Counted from the stretch's first letter, positions 34,906-46,870 are shown. The stretch is 64,000 bases of DNA from Neoarius graeffei (GCF_027579695.1 NC_083583.1:2201625-2265624); one strand, 5' to 3'. The notes: generated by a model not told the origin, from the sequence alone. Numbers and translations: made by a program.

Positions 34906-35961
34906 CTGGAGGGAGAAAAAAAAAATTAATTAATTAAAAAATAATAATAAATAAGTAACCCCTTCACAGGACACTCAGATCTGCAATAATCTAAAATCTC
35001 TTTTCACCAATTGATTAGTTCATTTAATTTGTTTCACAGCTGGTGAAAAAAAAAAAAACCACTTCACTGAACACCTCCTTAATCCTCTTATGATTTTTTT
35101 TTTTGTTAATATACAATATATTTTTTTCAAATCCCAGTGTTAATCAGAACCACTGTGGACTCTGAAACCCACACTCATGCAGCATGACGTTCATAATTTT
35201 CTAGAATTCCTGTAGTAGCTTTTAAGGCCGTTAGCTGGAACGCAAAACGTGACGGATTCAGGAGGCTGGGGGTCGGGACAGTGCTGAGATTAATAAAATA
35301 TATTATATATAAAATTCATAACTTGAGTCTAAATTATTTACAGAGTCACAGAATACATTCCATTAAGGGAATTTTGATCATGTGATCATGATGCCTTCTA
35401 ATTGGTCAAAAACAAAAAAACTTTTTTCCTTCCCTAATAAACTGCATCCTTTTCTTTGGTTCCGTTTACTCAGGACAGAACCAGATCCACACACCTTCAT
35501 AGCGCTCTTCATCACTCTCATCACTGTCCTCCTCGTCTGGGTAATCATTTCTCCAGTTGCTTTCAGCGTTTTCATCATCCTCATCCTCATACACTTCCTC
35601 CTCCCACACAACCTCATCAGGTACCTGTGGATTTAATCCCATTACTTGGATTGAACTGGTACCGATACTGGAGTACCAAAACTTTTTATTCATCAACATT
35701 AGAGACAACATGCATATACACACACAATAAGCTGCTAATTAATATGTTGTAAGGAACAGTGACACTTCAATGTTAAAGTCACCTTCAAGGTTCTGGAAGA
35801 CCATTAAAGTGTTTATGTACTCAACTCTCCGCCCTCCTCTGGGAAATTCTACTTAAAACGAGCTTCATTTGAATATCGGACTCTGATCGGCCCCTAGATT
35901 TTAACCATTACACAGGTTCAGCAGTAAGATGTTCAGCCGTTTCTGTGGTGATTTTATGCAT

Positions 35962-35999
<38 letters not shown>

Positions 36000-38900
36000 T
36001 AATGTAAATCACACATACAGTAATTTGTTTTATGTAATTTGCAATTTGATTTAAAGCCAATCATGCTGATTTTCAATAAAGAGTAAATGAAGTTGATTCT
36101 ACTTTAAGAAATTATGAATAGATTGGTTAAAACATATAGAACTTTGAATCATATATTAAATCAGAATAAAGTCTTGTTTAAGTTATTTTTATTTAAAATG
36201 TCATGGAATACCAATATTTCCAAGGCGCTATCCATCTCTCTCTCTCTCACTCATATAAATAAAAAAATAAAATTGCTCCAGTCTTCTGGTTCTGACCCAT
36301 CTCTCAGGCTTTTTTTTTATATTATTTCAGCATGGCTGTAACATCTCTCCACTCACCAGCTCTCCTTCTTCAGTGTACGGTCTGACCGATAAGATGTCCT
36401 GAATCCAGCCGGGCATGGCTGTCTCCTGGTAGTACAAATCGTAAACGTAGTCATCCTCCTTCTCACGATGCCCAGTTCCAGGCCCGTGAGTTGACACACT
36501 CAGCTTCTCACGTATCATCTTCACCGAGTTACACAGAATAGTCTCAGGATCAGACTTCTTGTTCTAGAATCAGAATGTCGTTTGTCATCGCATATTAACA
36601 TACAACGAAATCTGCTGTCTTTTCAAGCAAAAGGAAAAAAAACTGAACCCCATTCATTTTCTCTCTCTCTCACACACACACTAGAAGATGCTATCAGCTG
36701 AATAAGTAATAAATAGAATATAAAATAAAGTTCATAAAATAATTTAAAGTGACTTCTGCAGTTATTGCACATTAATACATTCTGACTGCACTTGAGGTAA
36801 AGCTTTTGTGGTGGCCGTGGAGGGGTGTGAGTTCAGTTCACCGATAGCTGTTGGGTCGAAGCTATTCCTGAGTCTGGAGGTGCGGCCCTTTAAGGCTCTG
36901 TAGAGTCTTCCACCGATTTTTTTTTTGAGTGCCATATCCAGGGTTCACGCTAGTGCCCGTCACACTCGTCATTAATGAGCATAATCCATCAGTGATGAAG
37001 AGACATTTACTAGCAGTCACAGTGATGAATGCATTTGTCATCATCTTTTATAGAAATCTCTCCACAAATCCCGCCGTTTACTGAAATCCAACCCCAGTGA
37101 AAAGATGGCGGGAAGCCAGAGTGTAAACAATGAGCACATGCTTATGACCAACTTTAAAAAAAAAAAACGAAAAAAAAAAAAAAACCACGACATGTCATGA
37201 CCAAACGAGCGCCAAGCTTTTTGACCAATCACTGTGCATCTTAATGGGCCTGGGGTGGTGATGTAATTACCTCTGCATGAGCCAAACAATGGTGCAGTGT
37301 AAACTGATGAAGTTTATGGGTGGGGCTTATTCAAGTATTGAAGATGACTTAAGGGCCGAAACAGCCACGGGGAGGCACACTCAGAGCCCCGACCGTCCCC
37401 GAGCACATCAGGCAACCTCAGGAATACAGGGGAAGGTCAAAGTGCTGTCAGCTGGCAAGTGACTGAAGGGCTCTACATTTCGGGTGGCGTGGTGTGTCGA
37501 GTCCCCGTGGCCAACACTGTGATGTCGTTAGGCCACATCACTCGGGGTGATAACCCTGAGAATAACCCTGGTTATTCTCACCCTCAAAAAAAAAAAAAAA
37601 GATTAACAGAAAACAGACTTGAACGTCATCTGGGATTTTGAATGCAATGTAGCTTAGAATTTGTGTCTTTCTGATCCTAAAGTAGAGATACATGTGAGAA
37701 ATTATATTTTTATTAAACTAATGACTAATTTTGGCAGTGATATTTAAGTCATTTGGCACGTGTCAGTTTCCTGAGACATTATGGGTGTTGTTGATAACGA
37801 GATAGAAATTGAAGTCCATAAAATGTAAAAAGAGCAGTGCAAAAGCCATGAATAAAAAGACATCATAACCTTTAGGGCTGTAACAATATGCATATCGAAA
37901 TCGAGATACGCAGAGCCACGATCCGTGTCGCGATACAATAAGGCAGAATCGCTTTCAAACTTCTCCTCAGCCCAAAAACAGAGGCGCTTCCAAACTTCAA
38001 TTTATGAATACTTTACTTTTTATTTAAATTACATTTTAAACTTACTTAAATTACTTTTCTTTTTTATATCTATTAGTAAGTCGTTTTTTCGCCGACCTGC
38101 GACAATCTTCTGCGAGTCACGCAACGTCCACACTTGCCACTGGCAGAGCATTCATTTCTTTTAAGCGGTCGCCATTCTGGTTGCGACGCGGGGAGCGAAT
38201 CTGTAAACAAGCAGCTCATTGGCTGGCTAGGTGTGCCACAAGCCAATCACAATCACTTGACTGGAAAGGCATGCAGTGTTGCCAGATTGGGCGGGTTTAG
38301 GTGCTTTTTGGCTGGTTTTGAACATATTTTGGGGTGGAAAACGTTAGCAATATCTGGCAACACTGAAGGCATGTCTGCTTGGGCGGAAGCCTTCTGCAGC
38401 AGTTACATTTTGACACGCGAGCAATGTTTCACTATAAAAATTCCGTAATTTCCATCTGTTTTCCGCGATCACAGAAAATCATTGGCCCTATGAGAGTGAG
38501 ACAGTGAGAGAGCCACCCCCCCAAAAAAAATCTTAACGGATTTACACGATTTGGAAAAATGACCTTTTCAGAACCGAAAAAAACAGAGCTTCCGGCTCAA
38601 CAGTATTATTTTGAGAAATAAAACAGTCTTTGGATATACATTTGTTCATTTTTGCATACATATTACTCATTCTCTGCAGTGGTCTGAATTTATTAAATAG
38701 TTAATGTAAGTAAGTAAAATGTTAATAAATCAAATTTACTACTTTAAAAATACATTTTAAAAAAATCGTGGGTGTATCGAATCGTGGGTCAAAAATCGCG
38801 ATACGAATCGAATCGTTAGTTGGGTGTATCGTTACAGCCCTAATAACCTTAGAATGTTTGTGGGTGTTAATATCTTGTAAAGTTAGATATAACCTCTCTA

Positions 38901-41900
38901 ACCTCTCTGTGCTAATCTCCCTTAAAAATACAAGCCCCAGGAAAACTGGACCAAGCCCCTGGTCTTTTAGCTGCGAACGGTATGGTGTAAAGCGCGGTGT
39001 CATTCTGTGTTTGGTTTGTAAACCGACGGGAAACTTGGATTTCTTCAGCGTTGTTTGTTCCCAGATTCTTCTTGACTCTGTTCAATTGTAAATCCAGAGT
39101 TGTGTTGAAGGAAAGGTGAAAGGGAGTCTGAATACCTCTTTAGAATAATTCCCTGCTAAAATAACCTTCAGTAAACTCAAACTAAAGTGTGTTATTTTAG
39201 CTTGATGGTGCACAGGGGCCCAAAACCAAGTCTCTCTTATTAGAGTCTGGAGCAGAGCCCAAATTTCATCTGTAATGGAGCGTCCTCGCTGTATCTGTAC
39301 AAACATCTGAACTGTTCCAGTGTGGTTGGTATAAACCTGTATTAAGTTCAGTTCAACAAGTCAGTAACTAAGGAAAAAAAGCTCCTCAGGCAACCAGACC
39401 CTCCAGGATTTCGCGATGTTGCGATTTGCAACTTCAACGCAAATTCAACCAATCCCCGCGAATTCAGGGCAGTGTTGCAATTATATCCAATCACCACAAC
39501 ATTCCCGCAAATTTGACCAATCGTTGGCATCGTCTTGAGGTGACGTCGACAAACTACCTTCCGCCTTACTAACGTGTATACGTTCAAGAGAAGCAGCATG
39601 TGCGCAGTGTTGCCAGATTGGGTGGTTTTAAGTGCATTTCGGCGGGTTTGAACATATTTTGGGCTGGAAAACATCAGCAGTATCTGGCAACACTGCATGT
39701 GCGAGTCAGTGTTTATATAGGCTTAAATTCTGTTACTGAAAGTGTGTTATGTTTACAGTGAAGGACTGTGTGCACTTTACATTATTTTTTTTACTTAATA
39801 CAAGAAATTAATGGATGCCAACATTTTTGCCAAAATGGTATTTTATTTTCCATTGTTTAGGCAGCTTCAGCATCATACTGTGAGATTCTGTTCAAATTGT
39901 TTTTTTCTTCTATGAAGCCTGAGCCATTTATTTTATTAGTTTATAATTATTGTTTAATTTAGTCTTCAGGAGAGACTGCCTCCACACAGTACTAGTATTA
40001 ATAGTTTTTTTTTCTTACATGAAAGCTGAGGCATTTATATTATATTTTAAGGTAACTTCATGTTGTGCTGTGAGGTTCTCTGCACTTTAACTTTTGAACC
40101 AACAGGTGCATTTGGATAAGTAAAGCCTATTTTTCTGCATTTTTGTAGTCCTGGTAATCTTTTATATTGGTAAAGTTGTTTATAGGACCATTTCTCAGTG
40201 TCTGTTTTTTAATCAATAGTTTTTCAGTAATAACATTTAACATATCACTCAATTTTAATCACAAAAAGAGAAAATCGCATCAATTTCTCGCAACTTTCAC
40301 TTCCTCTCGCAATGTAATTGCAACAAAAACCTAAAAAACACTGCAACTTTCATCGCAATTTTTTTTGGAAAACCCCCCCGCAACATCAGACATTTTAGCC
40401 CGCAACAATCCCAAAAAAGCCCGCGGAATCCTGGGGGGACTGGGCAATGAGGCACTGTGTCCCTGTTGCTCCTCAAGTTGGTCATGTACTGAATGCCCTG
40501 CCACATACATGCCAGGTCCCTGGAGGTGAAGTGACCCTCTTATCTTCTCTTCTGAGGTTGTGTCTTGTAACACTACAGTTCTCCGGGTTGTTGTCTTGCT
40601 GCATGACTCACCTTCTCTTGAGATTCAGTTCATGGACAGATGTCCTGACATTGTCCTTTAGAATTCGCTGGTATAATTCAGAATTCATTGTTCCATCAAT
40701 GATGGCAAGCCATCCTGGCCCAGATGCAGCAAAACAGGCCCAAACCATGACACAACCACCACCATGTTTCACAGATGGGATAAGGTTCTTATGCTGGAAT
40801 GCAGCGTTTTATATGTTTGGAGAAAAGGACTAGGGATGTTAACCGATGACTGTTTGACCGGTGGCTGACCGAATCAACATCTCATCTCATCTCATTATCT
40901 CTAGCCGCGTTATCCTTCTACAGGGTCGCAGGCGAGCTGGAGCCTATCCCAGCTGACTACGGGCGAAAGGCGGGGTACACCCTGGACAAGTCGCCAGGTC
41001 GAATCAACATCACCCGGTTAATTTTTTTTTGGTTGTCGGTTAAAAAAAAAATCAATCGTTTTGAAGCTGCCGATTTTGGAGCGGAGAACCTGGAATTCTG
41101 TGTTGTAAACGCTTGGGGCATGCCATGCAGTGCAAGGACGACAGCTGACAAATCAGAAACACCCATTGAGTCATGTCCCGCCCTACCGCCCCAGTTGAAG
41201 ACAGCTGACAAATCAGAAACACCCATTCAGTCATGTCCCGCCCTACCACCCCAGTTGAAAACAGCTGCCACTCGGCAAGAGAAAAGTGTAGACACAGGCT
41301 TTTTAGCTTACAAATTACTATTCTGTTTTTTTTTTTTAATTATTATTAGAAGGCACATGGAGTTTAGTCCTGCCTTGGCCAGTGCATTCTGAAAGAATGT
41401 TTCGGTCTGTAGCCAACAATGCATGTTATTGCAGATTATATCTCTCCACACAAACTAAAGGCGCAGATGCCGACTTTTTCACGGCTGAATCGTGCAGATC
41501 CGATTTTTTTTTTTTTAGGGGCACACCGTTTGCATCCCTGTTAAACTCATAGGTTAACCGACTTTAACCGGCTAATGAGGCTTGGTGGTTGGTCAAGATT
41601 TTTTTTTAGTTTTCGCCATTCCTAAAAAGGACGCTTCTCATTTAAACCAAAAAGTTCTATTTTGGTCTCATCTGCCCACAACATTTTTCCAATAGCCATC
41701 TGGCTCGTACACGTGACCTTTAGCAAACTGCAGACGAGCAGCAATGTTCTTTTTGGAGAGCAGTGGCTTTCTCCTTGCAACCCTGCCATGCACACCATTG
41801 TTGTTCAGTGTTCTCCTGATGGTGGACTCATGAACATTAACATTAGCCAATGCGAGAGAGGCCTTCAGTTGCTTAGAAGTTACCCTGGAGTCCTTTGTGA

Positions 41901-44900
41901 CCTTGCCGACTATTACACGCCTTGCCCTTGGAGTGATCTTTGTTGGTTGACCACTCCTGGGGAGGGTAACAATGGTCTTGAATTTCCTCCATTTGTACAC
42001 AAACTGTCTGACTGTGGATTGGTGGAGTCCAAACTCTTTAGAGATGGTTTTGTAACCTTTTCCAGCCTGATGAGCATCAACAACGCTTTTCCTGCGGTCC
42101 TCAGAAATCTCCTTTGTTCGTGCCATGATACACTTCCACAAACGTGTTGTGAAGATGAGACTTTGATAGATCCCTGTTCTTTAAATAAAACAGGGTGCCC
42201 ACTCACACCTGATTGTCGTCCCATTGATTGAAAACACCTGACTCTAATTTCACCTTCAAATTAACTGCTAATCCTGGAGATCCACATACTTTTGCCACTC
42301 ACAGATATGTAATATTGGATCATTTTCCTCAATAAATAAATGACCAAGTATAATATTTTTGTCTCATTTGTTTAACTGGGTTCTCTTTATCTACTTTTAG
42401 GACTTGTGTGAAAATCTGATGATGTTTTAGGTCATATTTATGCAGAAATATAGAAAATTCTAAGGGGTTCACAAACTTTCAAGCACCACTGTAGAAAGGG
42501 ACAGCTGATGTTTGACGTTCTAGTGAAAGCCAGACTCCAGTCAGTGCACTGAAAGCAGTCGTGCAGCTAAAGAGACGCTCCCCAGGCCAGGTTCTGATGG
42601 CTGTTCCTCAAGTTGCTGTTTCTTGATGATAGGGCAGGAAGTTGGGGTTAGAAGTAGTGACTGGTGATCGCAGTGTCCAAGATGCAGGAGGGGTGAGGCT
42701 CTGTATCCTTTGGTGATATTAGAATATACACAGTCCAGTGTGTATTCCCCTCTGGTTGAGCACTGAAGATGTTGCTCAAATCTTGGAAGCACAGTTTTCA
42801 GATTGGTGTGATTAAAGTCACCGGCCACAATCAAAACCCCATCGGGACACGCGTTCTGTTGTTTATTGCTGATAGCATGTGGCCAAGTGCTGTGTTAGCA
42901 TTGGCATCTGGTGGAATATACACGGCTGTAACGACAGGGATATCCTGTGGCAGATAGAAAGGTCTACACTGAACTGATAGAAACTCCAGGTCAGGTGAAC
43001 AGTGCGTCAATGATGGCTTTGTTTGTGCACCAGTTACTGATCATATAAAATACAGAATCCACCTCCACGACTCTGTCGCTGCGGTGAGTTGAGTGGCATG
43101 TGAGCTCGATAGCTGCATCTGGGATTCCTGGATGTAGCCAAGCCTCAGTGATGATTATCACAACTGTCCTGATTGTGTGCCCGTGACAAAGTCTCCACTC
43201 ATCCATTTTGTTGTTTATGGACCTGACGCTGGAGATGAACAGACTGGGGAGCAGTGGCCTGTGGGGTTCCTCTTTAGCCAAGCTTGCATACCAGCACTGG
43301 GACGGCGTCCTCGCTTTTGTTTCTGCTCTTCTCTGCTTCCGATGTCTGCTGCCCGGTATGATGATCCACGGAGACTCCGGTGGTCTAACGATCTCCTCTG
43401 GAATTGGAAAGGGATGCTGAAATGCACCCATATTGATCTTTTGCTGCGTGATCCCGATTTGTATCAGTGATTCCCGGGTGTAATTGATCAAATTTGATGC
43501 ATCTTGGTTGAATTTCCAGAACATGACCAAAAAACATCAATGATACGTTTCCACTGTAGACAGCACTTAGTGTGCGCCGCCATCTTTGCACTTACACTTC
43601 GAGAAGACAAAAAAAAGGATAAAAATTGGTGAGCCATTAAAGGAACTAACTAATAACTGTTTTGGACTCCTGACCATTCCACACACTGGACATTTCGCCA
43701 GTCCTCATAGAGCTCCAGTCATCTCACACACACACACCTCTAACCTCTGAATGACGGTCCTTACCTTCTCAGGACCGTTCTCATCCTCCTCAACATCTTC
43801 CTGAACAATATCAAACACTTGCACATCTCCCAAATGAGGTTCTGCATCTGTCTGAGGGTTCTCTTCAAGTCCATGTTCTTTAAGAGGTTCTACAGGAAGC
43901 CCGGCTCGGTGGCTGGACAGGATCCGGTACCGTTCCTCTCGCCTGGTGCTCCATTTTGCGTTGCGCAAGTGACCGATGATCCTGTTGGAGCTGCCGTGAG
44001 ACGGACGCAGAGCGTGTGCGAGACGTGGACGTGACAGGGCTTCACGCACATGTGTCTGCACCGGGGCATCCTGTCGATAAAAACACAGAAGACAGAAACA
44101 TGTTAAAGTGTGAGATGAGACGTGTTTATTTTACAGCTGTAACACTCAAAGACATGGAGTTTAAGTCACAGTCCCTCGACATGAATAATTATAAACATCA
44201 GAATCAGAGAAAGCTTTATTGCCAAGTAACTGTTGCAACTACAAGGAATTTGGCTTGGAGTTGCAGTGCTCAATAAATAAATGCTAAATAAAAGCATTCT
44301 AATAAAGGATATACACAAAGTCTAATATATTAAGAATTAAAGGTTGTTTTACAATCAGGGTACAAAGTTTGTGTCACAGGGGTCCAAAATTCTAATTGAT
44401 TCAAACTGGTTCTTGTCCCAGTTTTTAAGTGAAGGACGAGTTAAAGAACAGATTTCAGGTAATTTTTTGACATGTGTGTATGGTAGTTTTGTGCAATCTG
44501 CTATAAGATAAAGAAGATTAAGTGTAGCTTTAAGCAGGGCTGGGAGAAACAAATGAAGTGATTTTTTTTTAAATTTATTTAACCAGGAGAGAAGACCCAT
44601 TGAGATTACCGTATTTTCTGGACTATAAGCCGCTACTTTTTTCCTAGGTTTTGAACCATGCGGCTTATACAAAGGTGCGGCTATTCTGTGGATTTTTCTT
44701 CCACCGCTAGGGGCGCTCTAACCGGAAGTAGAATCAAAAATAAGATAGACGAAAAATCAGTGCAAAGAAGAATTAGCAGATCTTTAGCAGATAGAACACG
44801 CACGACAAATTACTAACTGGTAATTATTTTCAAATCCAGCGAAGATGATTAAAGTGACTTGTGGTTTCAAACACAGGAGAAATGAAGGTAAATAAATACC

Positions 44901-46723
44901 GGTTATTTTCTCTTGGTTCTGTTCCGTTTTAATCAGCAAAGTTGCTGCTGTGTTAAAAGGCACTGTTCGGAAAGAATCTGTTCAGGTACATACATGTACA
45001 TTTACAGTACAAAATCGTTCTGTACATGCAGTAAATATCTAATTTTTCAACATAGATATCTGCGGCTTATAGCCCGGTGCGGCTTGTATATCTTTTTTTT
45101 AATTTTTTTTTAAAAAATAGAGCGGATGCGGCTTATATACAGGTGCGCTCTATAGTCCAGAAAATACGGTAATAATCTCTTTTACAAGGGTGTCCTGGCC
45201 AAGAGGCAGCATAGGTTACAAAATTAAAATTACAATTTACAGGAGTCTGATTAAAAGAAAAAAGAAAAAATCATTTAAAACAGTTACAAATCAGGGGCGC
45301 CGTCTCAAGTGCTCTCAGCCTGGAGTTAAAATCGCTCAATGGAATAAGTTCTTTTATTTTTAGGTCCTTTTGCAGCTTGTTCCAGGTGGTGGGGGCAGAG
45401 AAAACAAAAGCTCTTTTTCCCTGCTCTGTGCGGACGGATGGAACAGAGAGCAGCAAATGATCATTGGAGCGTAGGCCATAAGAGTCAAGGTTCCTCAGTG
45501 TGATTAGGTTACTGATGTAGGGTGGCAGTAGTCCAAGTGTTGCCTTGTATATAAAGGTTCTCGGACAGGACATTTTTTTTGACAATTGAGAATCCACTAC
45601 TTCCGTAGTGCTTTTAAATATAAGGCTGTAAGCTTTGTGTTAGTCGTCTCTAATATTTATGTCCCAATATCTTGACCACATTTTAGGATGAAAATAAATC
45701 ATTTTAGATATGTTATTTATTTTATATTGAAAAATTAGCTGTCTCAGAGAGGACTTTTTTTGACACAATTACAGACTAATTTGATCAAAATAGTCTGAAA
45801 ACTTACTGGCATTCAACATTAAAACTTAACTATGTTTCCAATGATATGGAACCAAATATGTGTTTTATGGTATAAAGAATGATGTAAGTGCATCCCTTTT
45901 GGAGCGACCTGTGGTCAGAAAAGCACTTTTTCTCAATGACGCGAGTAATTTTGCTAAATATGACATGTATTGCCATACATTCACCAAAAATAACGTTACC
46001 ACCAATTTTTTTTGCATGGTAAATAGAGCTATCACAGGGCTACAATAAACAACCGAGTTTATTTAGTCAAGCCTTTTGATATTGAAGATAATAAGTGTTA
46101 AATGTGATGTTTAGCTTGCGAACCCTGATTGTAAAACAACCCAGAAACAAGCAAGATAAAAATAAGAAACTGATGAATAAATTGTGCAGGTAAACAAATG
46201 TGCCACGTCACAGGTAAAAGTTATATATTAAAAAGCAAATGTGTTGTTAAATCACTAAATGTAGAAGTTACGGCTCGGCCCGGATGTAACTCGTGTTTAA
46301 AGGCCGGGCTGCTGGGGGGCGGAGCCGCGACCGCCTGAGGTGAATTAGCAGTTAGCACAGTTAGCTCAATCCCGCTCGCAGAGCGCAACTCTCACAGATA
46401 TTAACGAGTCGAGCTGAATAAATTATTCGAGATTTAATAAAACTGTATTTTTCGCGGCCTGTATATGGTTCAGACACAATAAAAATAATAATAGCGTTAG
46501 ATAAGGAGTTAGCATGTGGGCTAATTAGCATCACCTGTGAGGCGACGGTGGCCACGAGCTTGAACACGGAGTTCTCGATGCGCTCGGGCTGGGCTTCGGG
46601 CTGCGCGGCGCTGGACTCGGCCCGAATCCGCTTACAGGCCAAGAGCAGCGCGTCCGCGGGGTCCGTCCCTCTCTTCCGCTTCACCCGCAGGATGGTGGTG
46701 CCGCCGGGGTCCATGACGGCCAC
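34796..46723 (-). CDS. slc7a6os: SLC7A6OS (Iwr1-like RNA polymerase II nuclear import factor)
   Basis: The protein is the vertebrate relative of yeast Iwr1, which binds assembled RNA polymerase II and carries it into the nucleus. Exons (minus): 46,723-46,535, 44,070-43,765, 36,563-36,357, 35,624-35,495 and 34,905-34,796. All junctions are AG/GT, phases match, and the total is 313 codons, close to the human length of about 309. The N-terminus has '[20 protein letters not shown]', then '[10 protein letters not shown]'. Exon 3 holds the conserved '[20 protein letters not shown]' block. Exons 4-5 are very acidic ('[20 protein letters not shown]'). Two starts are possible (MAVMDPGG, or the inner Met at 46,714). 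No break was seen. Introns 1 and 2 are loaded with transposons. Confidence 0.95.
35495..35624 (-). CDS. slc7a6os: SLC7A6OS exon 4
   Basis: 130 bp acidic exon starting '[14 protein letters not shown]' and ending in phase 1 at GAAG|GTGTGT. It contains '[14 protein letters not shown]', matching mammalian 'NSENNWRNEYPEEE'. Confidence 0.94.
35970..35998. repeat. CA microsatellite in SLC7A6OS intron 3
   Basis: About 14 CA units. Confidence 0.9.
36357..36563 (-). CDS. slc7a6os: SLC7A6OS exon 3
   Basis: 69 codons from '[14 protein letters not shown]' to 'YTEEGEL', phase 0 at both ends. This is the most conserved block of the family, with '[11 protein letters not shown]' and '[10 protein letters not shown]'. 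Confidence 0.95.
36564..37872. other. SLC7A6OS intron 2, left part, with weak repeat remnants
   Basis: Near 36,800-36,910 a stretch reading 'AAGCTATTCCTGAGTCTGG' resembles 3' parts of fish L2 LINEs. Short A-runs (37,150-37,185 and 37,588-37,602) and an inverted repeat (GAGAATAACC/GGTTATTCTC, about 37,557-37,580) suggest further old insertions. No boundaries could be fixed. Confidence 0.4.
37873..38842. mobile_element. Non-autonomous hAT element (970 bp)
   Basis: Inverted ends 'TAGGGCTGTAAC' and 'GTTACAGCCCTA' are flanked by a perfect 8 bp duplication ataacctt (37,865-37,872 and 38,843-38,850). Subterminal parts are rich in 'AATCGNGATACG' repeats on both sides. No transposase is present. It carries a nested MITE at 38,274-38,365. 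Confidence 0.94.
38274..38365. mobile_element. 92 bp hAT MITE nested in the hAT element
   Basis: Inverted ends 'CAGTGTTGCCAGAT' and '...TCTGGCAACACTG' are flanked by a perfect 8 bp duplication aaggcatg (38,266-38,273 and 38,366-38,373). Same family as 39,605-39,695. Confidence 0.95.
38851..39393. other. SLC7A6OS intron 2, middle part; nothing recognised
   Basis: No gene or element boundary could be supported. Confidence 0.5.
39394..40443. mobile_element. Non-autonomous inverted-repeat DNA transposon (1.05 kb)
   Basis: Inverted ends 'CCAGACCCTCCAGGATT' and, on the other strand, 'CCAGTCCCCCCAGGATT'. Subterminal repeats of 'GCGATTTGCAAC' type lie at both ends. A possible 4 bp duplication GCAA flanks it (39,390-39,393 and 40,444-40,447). 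No transposase. It carries a nested MITE at 39,605-39,695. Confidence 0.8.
39605..39695. mobile_element. 91 bp hAT MITE, second copy
   Basis: Same family and orientation as 38,274-38,365, flanked by its own perfect 8 bp duplication catgtgcg (39,597-39,604 and 39,696-39,703). The two copies are therefore separate insertions, not a duplication of one. Confidence 0.95.
40881..40999 (-). mobile_element. 5'-truncated SINE (family 1) nested in the hAT
   Basis: The tail half of the SINE in minus orientation, with (GATGA)n at its left end. A perfect 11 bp duplication cgaatcaacat flanks it (40,870-40,880 and 41,000-41,010). Confidence 0.95.
41139..41258. repeat. 60 bp tandem duplication within the hAT
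   Basis: Two adjacent 60 bp copies beginning 'GACAGCTGACAAATCAG' that differ at about four positions. Confidence 0.93.
42540..43610 (-). mobile_element. L2-like LINE, 5' part with endonuclease, broken
   Basis: Read leftwards from about 43,610, the fragment starts with a 'GGCGGCGCACACTAAGTG' leader. It then encodes an N-terminal region ('[20 protein letters not shown]') and an AP-endonuclease segment ('[20 protein letters not shown]' style, with '[10 protein letters not shown]'). It stops at about 42,540. A frame change or stop separates the two frames (43,530-42,991 and 42,834-42,541). The reverse transcriptase is absent. Confidence 0.82.
43765..44070 (-). CDS. slc7a6os: SLC7A6OS exon 2
   Basis: 102 codons from '[13 protein letters not shown]' to 'ENGPEK', phase 0 at both ends. 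Acceptor TCGACAG, donor AAG|GTAAGG. Contains '[14 protein letters not shown]', matching the 'RYRVLSSRR' block of mammals. Confidence 0.93.
44560..45600 (-). mobile_element. LINE 3' fragment in SLC7A6OS intron 1, split by a TA element
   Basis: The minus frame 45,597-45,271 encodes the C-terminal end of a non-LTR polyprotein ('[20 protein letters not shown]' and '[12 protein letters not shown]'). The 3' UTR runs leftwards to a 'GGTTAAATAAATTT' tail at about 44,565-44,585. The element at 44,609-45,169 is inserted in the UTR. Confidence 0.75.
44609..45169. mobile_element. TA-flanked inverted-repeat element (561 bp)
   Basis: Inverted ends 'CCGTATTTTCTGGACTATA' match on both strands. TA flanks both sides (44,607-44,608 and 45,170-45,171), suggesting a Tc1/mariner-mobilised MITE. 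'GCGGCTTATA' motifs recur in both subterminal regions. No transposase. Confidence 0.9.
45640..46260. other. SLC7A6OS intron 1, AT-rich; nothing recognised
   Basis: A short open frame at 45,860-46,048 has no recognisable content. No element boundary could be fixed. Confidence 0.45.
46535..46723 (-). CDS. slc7a6os: SLC7A6OS exon 1
   Basis: Encodes the basic N-terminal motif (RVKRKR) and ends at TCACAG|GTGATG in phase 0. Very GC- and CpG-rich, as expected for a first exon in a CpG island. Confidence 0.95.
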
Positions 46724-46870
46724 AGCGCGCCCGCTGAGAAAAACAACAAAACAGCACTGAGCGAGCGAGCGCGACCACAGGCGGCGCTGTGACTCTCAGT
46801 CTGCTGCTGCTGCGTCGCTCAGCCCGGAGAACGAGGCAGGGCGCGTGTAGGCACGCCCCTAATCATGACT
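46724..46870 (-). promoter_or_regulatory. Probable SLC7A6OS promoter and CpG island
   Basis: GC- and CpG-rich sequence continues from exon 1 upstream to about 46,860, with 'GCGAGCGAGCGCGACC'. No TATA box is seen, as usual for housekeeping genes. Position and composition are the only evidence. Confidence 0.5.

Larger units (their letters stand above)
40831..41624. mobile_element. Non-autonomous hAT element (794 bp) nested in Tc1
   Basis: Ends 'TAGGGATGTTAACCG' and, on the other strand, 'TAGGAATGGCGAAAAC', with 'GACCGGT/ACCGGC' subterminal repeats. A perfect 8 bp duplication aaaaggac flanks it (40,823-40,830 and 41,625-41,632). It holds a SINE fragment and a 60 bp tandem duplication (41,139-41,258). 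Confidence 0.94.
40585..42491 (-). mobile_element. Tc1-like transposon, copy D, truncated and split by a hAT
   Basis: Same family as the copies at 1,307 and 17,428. The 5' end is at 42,491 next to TA. The transposase reads leftwards: 42,121 to 41,633 for the DNA-binding half and first catalytic part, then 40,822-40,590 for the middle. Everything after the second catalytic Asp region is missing beyond about 40,585. A hAT element (40,831-41,624) splits it. Confidence 0.92.
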
